Shown: one piece after another, positions 57,956 through 64,000 of the stretch
Layout: every line of letters begins with the position of its first letter
How positions within the stretch are numbered: position 1 is the stretch's first letter
Assembly (NCBI GenBank): GCA_013388735.1
Contig: JACAES010000083.1
Span: forward strand, 1-64,000
From: Chloroflexota bacterium
GTDB taxonomy: Bacteria > Chloroflexota > Anaerolineae > Aggregatilineales > Phototrophicaceae
Length of the DNA stretch: 64,000 bases
Direction: 5' to 3'
Made by a program: the position numbers and the translations under genes
Notes under the pieces: model-generated
Databases searched by the model: none
Told to the model about the DNA's origin: nothing
What the model saw: the letters and a program-made list of their open reading frames with translations, nothing else

Positions 57956-59226
57956 TGCGAACCCGGTCGCAGCTTAATCGAACCATCATTGATAATCTCA
58001 TCTGGCTGTTCGGTGCGCTGGTGCTGGCGCTGCTGGTGTGGGTGATCGCCTCTTTCCAGTCCGACCCCATCGTAGAGCAGCGTTTCCAGGAGCGCATTGC
58101 CATCCAGATGATCCCCGATGAGGGTTTGCTGCTTACCAGCCCATCCCCGGCAGATCGTCAGACCAGCCTGGTGGTGCGCGCCCCGCGTTCGGTGCAGGAT
58201 TTGCTGACCGCTGAGGAAATCGAAGTCTGGGCCGATCTCAGCGGCCTGGGTCCGGGCGAACACACGGTTGAACTGCAATCCCGGCTGGCGCGCCAGCCGG
58301 CCCGCGTGGTGAACATGTCGCCCCGTTTGATGCGCGTGATGCTGGAAGAGTCCAGCACGCGCCAGGTGACGCTGCGGGCAGTTGTGACTGCTGAACCGCC
58401 CACCGGCTTTTCCCGCGATGATCCTCAATTTGATGTCAGCCTTCATCAGGTGCTGGTCAGCGGCCCGGCCAGCAAGGTGAATGAAGTGACCGCCGCGCAG
58501 GCTTCGCTCGACCTGAGCCAGCAGCGCAGCGCGTTCGAGGCCGATCTGCGTTTGTCGCCGGTCAATGCCGAAGGCGCGGTCGTCGAAGGCGTCACACTCG
58601 ACCCGCAGATCGTCACCGTCAGCGTGAATATTCGCCGCCGCGACGACGTGCGCGAGGTCAGCGTGAGGCCGACTATCCTGGGCGCGCCCCCGGAGGGTTA
58701 CGTTTTAAGCAGCCTGACGTACTCGCCGCAGGCCGTCCTGGTCAGTGGGTCACCATCGCAGTTGGCAGGCCTGCCGGACATCCTGCCGACTGAGCCGATT
58801 GATCTGACCGACCGGACAGCCGGTTTTGACCTGTCCATCCCGGTCGTGCTGCCGGACGCCGAACTGCTGCTGCTCACCGACCAGACCGTCACCGTATCGG
58901 TGGAGATCAACCCCCTCACGACCAGCCGCCAGTTCGACGGCATTCCGGTTGAAGTCATCGGCCTGGGCAGAGGGCTGCTCGCCCGCCCGGTGCCAAACCA
59001 GGTCACGGTATTGATTACCGGCCCGCAGCCGGAACTGGAGTCGCTGGCCGCCGGCGACATTCGCGTGGCCGCCGACGTGAACGGCCTGGAAACCGGCATC
59101 CATCCGATCACCCCTACCGTGTCTATCCGCCAGGGGCAGATACCGGCCAGCAACGTATCGGTGCTGCCTGCCGAAATTGACGTTGAAATTACTGGCGGCG
59201 TCGCCTCTACGCCCCGCGCGCCTTGA
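57955..59226 (+). CDS. YbbR-domain protein (CdaR-like)
   Basis: N-terminal TM then YbbR-type repeats (PVNAEGAVVEGVTLDPQIVTVSVNIRRRDDVREVSVRPTILGAPPEGYVLSSLTYSPQAVLVSGSPSQL); immediately after cdaA. Confidence 0.88.
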   Translation: MRTRSQLNRTIIDNLIWLFGALVLALLVWVIASFQSDPIVEQRFQERIAIQMIPDEGLLLTSPSPADRQTSLVVRAPRSVQDLLTAEEIEVWADLSGLGPGEHTVELQSRLARQPARVVNMSPRLMRVMLEESSTRQVTLRAVVTAEPPTGFSRDDPQFDVSLHQVLVSGPASKVNEVTAAQASLDLSQQRSAFEADLRLSPVNAEGAVVEGVTLDPQIVTVSVNIRRRDDVREVSVRPTILGAPPEGYVLSSLTYSPQAVLVSGSPSQLAGLPDILPTEPIDLTDRTAGFDLSIPVVLPDAELLLLTDQTVTVSVEINPLTTSRQFDGIPVEVIGLGRGLLARPVPNQVTVLITGPQPELESLAAGDIRVAADVNGLETGIHPITPTVSIRQGQIPASNVSVLPAEIDVEITGGVASTPRAP

Positions 59227-59323
59227 ATCTACGCAGACACGCCGGGGTCTGATACAATCATGGTTCATGCCGTTCCTTTCCTCCCGGCATGACGCAGGAT
59301 TGAAGGACGAGGTATTAAACGAC

Positions 59324-60706
59324 ATGGCGCGTAAACCGGTTGTCGCCCTGGTGGGGCGGCCTAATGTGGGCAAAAGCACGCTCTTTAACCGCCTGGTTGG
59401 GGAGCGGATGGCCGTGACCGACGCAATCCCCGGCACTACCCGCGACCGGCTTCAAGCGCAGGGTGATTGGCGCGGCGTTGATTTTGACGTGGTTGATACC
59501 GGCGGCATCGAAATCTACCAGCCCAAAGGCTCACGCGATACATCCCCCCTGGCCGAAGGCAGCATAGATTTTGTCGAGCAGATTAAACGCCAGGCGTTTA
59601 TGGCCGTGAGCGAGGCCGACGTGATCGTGCTGCTCGTGGACGCCGTTCATGGCATCACCGCCGCCGACCAGGAGATCGCCGAAATCCTGCGCCGCAACGA
59701 GGGCAAACCGATTCTGGTGGCGGCCAATAAGGCCGATAACCCCAAAGTGGCCGAAAATGCGGTTGAATTTTATGGCCTGGGATTAGGCCCTGTGTTCCCC
59801 GTCAGCGCCTATCATGGCATCGGCGTGGGCGACCTGCTGGATGCGGTCGTCGAGGCCATTCAAGCGTCCGCGCCGGTCGAAGAAGAGTCAGACCGCGAGG
59901 AGATGCTCAAGATTGCCATCGTCGGGCGGCCTAACGTGGGCAAAAGCAGCCTGCTCAACCTGCTGTTGGGCGAGGAACGGGTGATCGTCAGCCCGATTGC
60001 CGGCACCACCCGCGACGCGATTGATACCGAAATCACCTGGCACGGGATGCCCGTCCGCCTGGTGGATACCGCCGGCATTCGCAAGCGCGGCAAGATCGAA
60101 CCGGGTGTCGAAAAGTTCAGCGTCCTGCGTGCCATGCGCGCCCTCGAACGCTCTGACGTGGCGCTGCTGCTGCTGGACGCGGTGGACGGCATCACCGAAC
60201 AGGACATGCACATCGCCGGTTACATCACCGAGGCCGGTAAAAGCGTCGTGATCGTCGTCAACAAGTGGGACGCCGTTGAAAAAGACTCCTACACCATGAA
60301 TCAATACATGGAAAATATCCGCCAGAAGTTCGACTTTTTGCCCGACCCGCCCATCATCTTCATCAGCGCCCTCACCGGTCAGCGTGTCCACCAGGTGTTG
60401 GAAACAGCTGCCCGCGTCTGGGAAGGGCGTTTCCAGCGCATCGCCACCGCCGACCTCAACCGCATCCTGCGCGCCGCCATTCAGAAGCACCCTGCGCCGG
60501 CCAAAGGTACGAAACGATTAAAAATCTTTTACGCCACGCAGGTGGCCGTCAATCCGCCCGTGTTTCTGTTCCACGTCAACGATACGCGGCTGGTTCACTT
60601 CACCTACCGCCGTTTCCTGGAAAATCAGCTTCGTGCGGAATTTCCCTTTGAAGGCACGCCGATTCGTTTGAGTTTTCGCCCGCGCGAGGGGATGCTGGAC
60701 GAATAA
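59324..60706 (+). CDS. der: Ribosome biogenesis GTPase Der
   Basis: Two G domains: GRPNVGKSTLFNRLVGERMAVTDAIPGTTRDR and GRPNVGKSSLLNLLLGEERVIVSPIAGTTRDAIDTE; KH-like C-terminus. Confidence 0.97.
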   Translation: MARKPVVALVGRPNVGKSTLFNRLVGERMAVTDAIPGTTRDRLQAQGDWRGVDFDVVDTGGIEIYQPKGSRDTSPLAEGSIDFVEQIKRQAFMAVSEADVIVLLVDAVHGITAADQEIAEILRRNEGKPILVAANKADNPKVAENAVEFYGLGLGPVFPVSAYHGIGVGDLLDAVVEAIQASAPVEEESDREEMLKIAIVGRPNVGKSSLLNLLLGEERVIVSPIAGTTRDAIDTEITWHGMPVRLVDTAGIRKRGKIEPGVEKFSVLRAMRALERSDVALLLLDAVDGITEQDMHIAGYITEAGKSVVIVVNKWDAVEKDSYTMNQYMENIRQKFDFLPDPPIIFISALTGQRVHQVLETAARVWEGRFQRIATADLNRILRAAIQKHPAPAKGTKRLKIFYATQVAVNPPVFLFHVNDTRLVHFTYRRFLENQLRAEFPFEGTPIRLSFRPREGMLDE

Positions 60707-60711
60707 CGAGT

Positions 60712-62292
60712 TCAACTGCGCGGCCTGAGTCCCAGCAGTTGGAAGGCGGCAGAAGGTTTTTGCCGCCCGCGAATTTTGACCGTGCCAAGCGACTGTGCCT
60801 CGACCAGACCGCCTAACCGCCGGACGACCGACTCGTCAATCCAGATTTGCCCCGGTGGAGCCATCTCCTGAAGGCGTTTGGCCGTGTTCACCACGTCGCC
60901 GATGGCCGTATAGTTTAATGCCCGCTCGGTGCCGATGTAGCCCACCACCGCATCACCAACATGGACGCCGATGCTGTAGGACAGGTTATCGCCGCGCCGC
61001 ATCCGCATCTCCTCGCCGGCGCGCATCAGCGCCAGCGCGGCGTCGGCGGCCCGGTGAACATGATCTTCCTGCATTTTCGGCGCGTTAAAAATCGCCATCA
61101 GGCCATCGCCGAAGAACTTGTCGAGCGTGCCATCCCAGGCCAGGATGATCTCCGCCGCCAGGCTTAGGTAGTCGTTGAGCATTTCCATCACCTGTTCGGG
61201 CGGGGCGTTTTCGCTCCAACTGGTGAAGCCGCGAATATCGGCAAAAATCACGCTGATTTCCTGACGCCCGCCGCCCAACTTCAGCCCTTCCGGGTTCGAC
61301 AGCACCCGGTCAACCACCGACGGCGGCACAAACTTCTCGAAGGTGACGCGCATTTCCCGGTTTTCACGTTCTTTGGCCTGCCGCAGTTCTTCAAAGTTCC
61401 GGGAATTTTCGATAGAGATGGCGACGTGATCGGTCAGCATACTCAACAGCGCGCTCTCGTGTTTGGTGAAAGTTGCTGTGTAGGGCGAAACATTGCTGAC
61501 GCCCAGCACGCCGATGACTTCACCGCGCAGTGTAACCGGCGCATAAGCCGCCGAATGCGCCTTGCTGCCGTCCTTCGCCAGATGCTCCGGCTTGAGCGCG
61601 ACCGGCTGGCACTGCCGGATGACATAAGTTGCCACCCGGTCATGAACTTCAAAATCGGCGGGTCGCGCCTTCCCGCTGTTGGCGCGTTTGTGCGCCCGGC
61701 AGATCAGATGGTTATTTTCCACCAGGTACAGGTAGCCTTCTTCCGCCTGCGTAATCTGCGTGGCGGCATCCACGATGCGCGGCAGCAGTTCGTTGATGTT
61801 CATCAGTTCGGTCACGCTTTTGCCGACGCTGTGCAGCACGTTCAGCTCGCTCACGCGCCGCTGAAGTTCCTGGTTGGCGTGGATCAGCCGTTCGGTCAGT
61901 TGTTCTTTTTCCCGACGCAGGCGCACTTCGGTCAGGCTGCGTTCGATAGCCGCCAGCATCTCCTCGACCGTGTAGGGTTTTTTGACATAATCACGCACGC
62001 CCAGGCGATAAACCTCGACCGCGATTTCTTCCGAACCGTGAAAGGTCATCAGGATGACGGGAATATCCACTTGGCGGGCATTGAGGAATTTAAGGACATC
62101 TATGCCGTTCATACGCGGCATTTGCAGATCAAGCAGGATTAAATCCGGGTGGCGTTCCAGCGCCAGTTCGACTCCCTCTTTGCCATCGGACGCGGCCAGA
62201 GGGATGTAACCATTGGGCTGTAAGATGTATTCGATTACAAAGTCCCGATTTTCCCGCCCATCGTCAATGACTAAGATGGTTTCGCCTGCCAA
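60712..62292 (-). CDS. Response regulator receiver-GAF-class III adenylate/guanylate cyclase
   Basis: ILVIDDGRENRDFV...DLILLDLQMPRMNG (REC); GAF segment; SVIFADIRGFTSWSE, LDKFFGDGLMAIFNAP, LNYTAIGDVVNTAKRLQ (cyclase). Confidence 0.93.
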   Translation of the reverse strand: MAGETILVIDDGRENRDFVIEYILQPNGYIPLAASDGKEGVELALERHPDLILLDLQMPRMNGIDVLKFLNARQVDIPVILMTFHGSEEIAVEVYRLGVRDYVKKPYTVEEMLAAIERSLTEVRLRREKEQLTERLIHANQELQRRVSELNVLHSVGKSVTELMNINELLPRIVDAATQITQAEEGYLYLVENNHLICRAHKRANSGKARPADFEVHDRVATYVIRQCQPVALKPEHLAKDGSKAHSAAYAPVTLRGEVIGVLGVSNVSPYTATFTKHESALLSMLTDHVAISIENSRNFEELRQAKERENREMRVTFEKFVPPSVVDRVLSNPEGLKLGGGRQEISVIFADIRGFTSWSENAPPEQVMEMLNDYLSLAAEIILAWDGTLDKFFGDGLMAIFNAPKMQEDHVHRAADAALALMRAGEEMRMRRGDNLSYSIGVHVGDAVVGYIGTERALNYTAIGDVVNTAKRLQEMAPPGQIWIDESVVRRLGGLVEAQSLGTVKIRGRQKPSAAFQLLGLRPRS

Positions 62293-62419
62293 AACTGCCT
62301 CGCGTTTGGATTTTGTTCTGAATTTCGTTCTTCCTAAAGTATAGAGCTAACCGTCGTTTTGTGCATGGAGCGTTTGTGAAAAACGGTTAAAAAGCGTTAG
62401 CGATGTCTTCCAATCAGCA

Positions 62420-62448
62420 TTGCCAGCCATGCGACGCCGCTCTATAAT
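62420..62448 (+). promoter_or_regulatory. Sigma70-type promoter upstream of signal peptidase operon
   Basis: TTGCCA (62420-62425) N17 TATAAT (62443-62448). Confidence 0.65.
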
Positions 62449-62486
62449 GGTTTCTTCAAACTGCTTTTAATCAACGAGGGCGACCC

Positions 62487-63083
62487 TTGCAAGACCTATC
62501 CGCGACTCTGACCACGCTGCCCCGCCCTAAACTTCGACTCCGAGGATTACTGCGCGAAATCCTGGACACGATCATCCTGATCGGCGCGATTTATGCGCTG
62601 GTCAATTTGGTGAGCGTGCGTTTTATCGTCGAAGGGCCCAGTATGCAGCCCAACTTTTATACCGGCCAGGTGCTGGTGGTCAGCCGGCTGCACTACATGA
62701 TGGGCAACCCACAGCGCGGTGACATCGTGGTTTTTAACCCACCCAACCAGCCGGCGGATGAACCCCCTTATATCAAGCGCATCATCGGCCTGCCGGGGGA
62801 TAAGGTGGAAATCCGCGAGACGCTGGTTTACGTCAACGACGTTTTGATCGAAGAGCCGTACATTAACGAGCCTTGCCGCTCCAGCATGTGTCCCGATGGC
62901 AGTTGGCAGTTGGGCGAAAACGAGTATTTTGTCATGGGCGACAACCGCAACCACAGCAGCGACTCCCGCCGCTTTGGGCCGATCACCAGCGAAGCGATCA
63001 TCGGCGAGGCATTAATTCGCTACTGGCCGCCTGCCGACTGGGGGCTGGTTAACCGCATTGCCTATCCCGGAGATGCGCCGTGA
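62487..63083 (+). CDS. lepB: Signal peptidase I (copy 1)
   Basis: RFIVEGPSMQPNFYTGQ (Ser), RGDIVVFNPP, YIKRIIGLPGDKVEI (Lys), YFVMGDNRNHSSDSR; TTG start. Confidence 0.95.
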   Translation: MQDLSATLTTLPRPKLRLRGLLREILDTIILIGAIYALVNLVSVRFIVEGPSMQPNFYTGQVLVVSRLHYMMGNPQRGDIVVFNPPNQPADEPPYIKRIIGLPGDKVEIRETLVYVNDVLIEEPYINEPCRSSMCPDGSWQLGENEYFVMGDNRNHSSDSRRFGPITSEAIIGEALIRYWPPADWGLVNRIAYPGDAP

Positions 63084-63658
63084 ACGCGCGCCGGACCCCC
63101 CTCCGCCCCCGCCTGCGCCACCGGAGTTTTGCCCGCGAACTGGTCAGCACGGTGCTGTTCCTGGTGGCGATGTACACGCTGATGGAGATGACCCTGCCAC
63201 GTTCAATCGTGCAGTCCATCAGCATGGAGCCAAACCTGATCGCCGACCAGCGGTTGATTATCAGCCGCATCAACTACCTGCTGGGGCAGCCGCAGCGCGG
63301 CGACATCGTGGTCTTTAACGCGACGGATACCCGCCCCGGCGAACCGCCGCTGATTAAACGGCTGATCGGCCTGCCGGGCGAAACGCTGGAAATTCGTGAT
63401 GGGGCGGTTTACATTAATGGTGTAGAATTGGATGAACCGTATCTCAACGAGCCATGCAGCCTGTCCCGCTGCAAAGATCGGGTCTGGGTGCTGGCTTCGG
63501 ATGAATATTTTTTTATGGGGGATAATCGCAACCACAGCCATGACTCACGGGCTTTTGGCCCCATTCACCGGAATCAGATCATAGGCCGCGCGATTGTTCG
63601 CTACTGGCCGCCTGGAGTCTGGGGTATATTGTCCTACACCTATGGCGATTCGCCGTAG
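63080..63658 (+). CDS. lepB: Signal peptidase I (copy 2)
   Basis: SIVQSISMEPNLIADQ, RGDIVVFNATD, LIKRLIGLPGETLEI, YFFMGDNRNHSHDSR; GTG start overlapping copy 1 stop. Confidence 0.95.
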   Translation: MNARRTPLRPRLRHRSFARELVSTVLFLVAMYTLMEMTLPRSIVQSISMEPNLIADQRLIISRINYLLGQPQRGDIVVFNATDTRPGEPPLIKRLIGLPGETLEIRDGAVYINGVELDEPYLNEPCSLSRCKDRVWVLASDEYFFMGDNRNHSHDSRAFGPIHRNQIIGRAIVRYWPPGVWGILSYTYGDSP

Positions 63659-63683
63659 TCGCCGCCAGCGGAGGGTAAGTACC

Positions 63684-63959
63684 ATGTCCGATCAATTTAT
63701 GTATTCTTGCCCCTACTGCCAGATTGGATACTGTCAGCCCGGAGAGGCCACCTATGTGCGAATGCACGACGGCCATCTGGTATCGGCGCCGAATATGCTG
63801 GTTTGGACGTGCGACATTTGCGGCTATCAGGAATTTGATCGTGATGCTTTGACCGAACTGGACGCGCTGCTGGGAGTGACCGAAACGCCGCCGGATGCAC
63901 AGCGCGCTAAAGTTCAAGAAAACTTTGATCCAACCCTCGCTCGGAGATTGAAGCCGTGA
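63684..63959 (+). CDS. Small protein with two CxxC pairs (YgiT-like zinc-finger type)
   Basis: MSDQFMYSCPYCQIGYCQPG...WTCDICGYQEFD. Confidence 0.65.
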   Translation: MSDQFMYSCPYCQIGYCQPGEATYVRMHDGHLVSAPNMLVWTCDICGYQEFDRDALTELDALLGVTETPPDAQRAKVQENFDPTLARRLKP

Positions 63960-64000
63960 CCGTTGAACTACGCAGCTATGTTTTTCTGGATAGTTTGCAG
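63956..64000 (+). CDS. N-terminal fragment of a downstream ORF (runs off the window)
   Basis: GTG overlapping the previous stop; reads (M)TVELRSYVFLDSLQ. Confidence 0.45.
   Translation, partial: MTVELRSYVFLDSLQ

Noticed and set aside
63956-64000. Partial ORF as a microcompartment-shell-like protein
   Set aside because: Only 15 residues are visible; too short to assign a family.

Overview
The window is a 64 kb, GC-rich, gene-dense bacterial chromosomal segment. Its style suggests Chloroflexota (Anaerolineae-like), but that placement is an inference from gene content only. Most of it is ordinary chromosome: CoA/acyl metabolism (two acyl-CoA dehydrogenases, a carboxylase beta subunit, thiolase, methylmalonyl-CoA epimerase, biotin ligase), a KimA-type K+ transporter, several polytopic GT39-like membrane proteins with a GT2 glycosyltransferase and a GNAT protein, and a tandem pair of ABC exporters. 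It also holds penicillin acylase, FtsH, ArgF, a TPR-cdaA-cdaR-der cluster, a response-regulator/GAF/class III cyclase, and two adjacent signal peptidases. A complete copper module (two CsoR-like operators, csoR, DUF305, TauE/SafE-cupredoxin fusion, copZ, copA) lies at about 45.2-50.0 kb. The most unusual items are: a TIR domain fused through a Pro/Ala linker to a highly regular right-handed beta-helix of seven 45-46 aa units (36425-38293); a structured leader with competing hairpins upstream of kimA, with no recognisable ydaO/c-di-AMP motif; a recurrent C-terminal beta-sandwich module on five polytopic membrane proteins; and palindromic repeat elements, some of them in frame inside coding sequences. 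I found no tRNA, rRNA, CRISPR array or intact transposase. All assignments come from reading motifs by eye; no database search was run.
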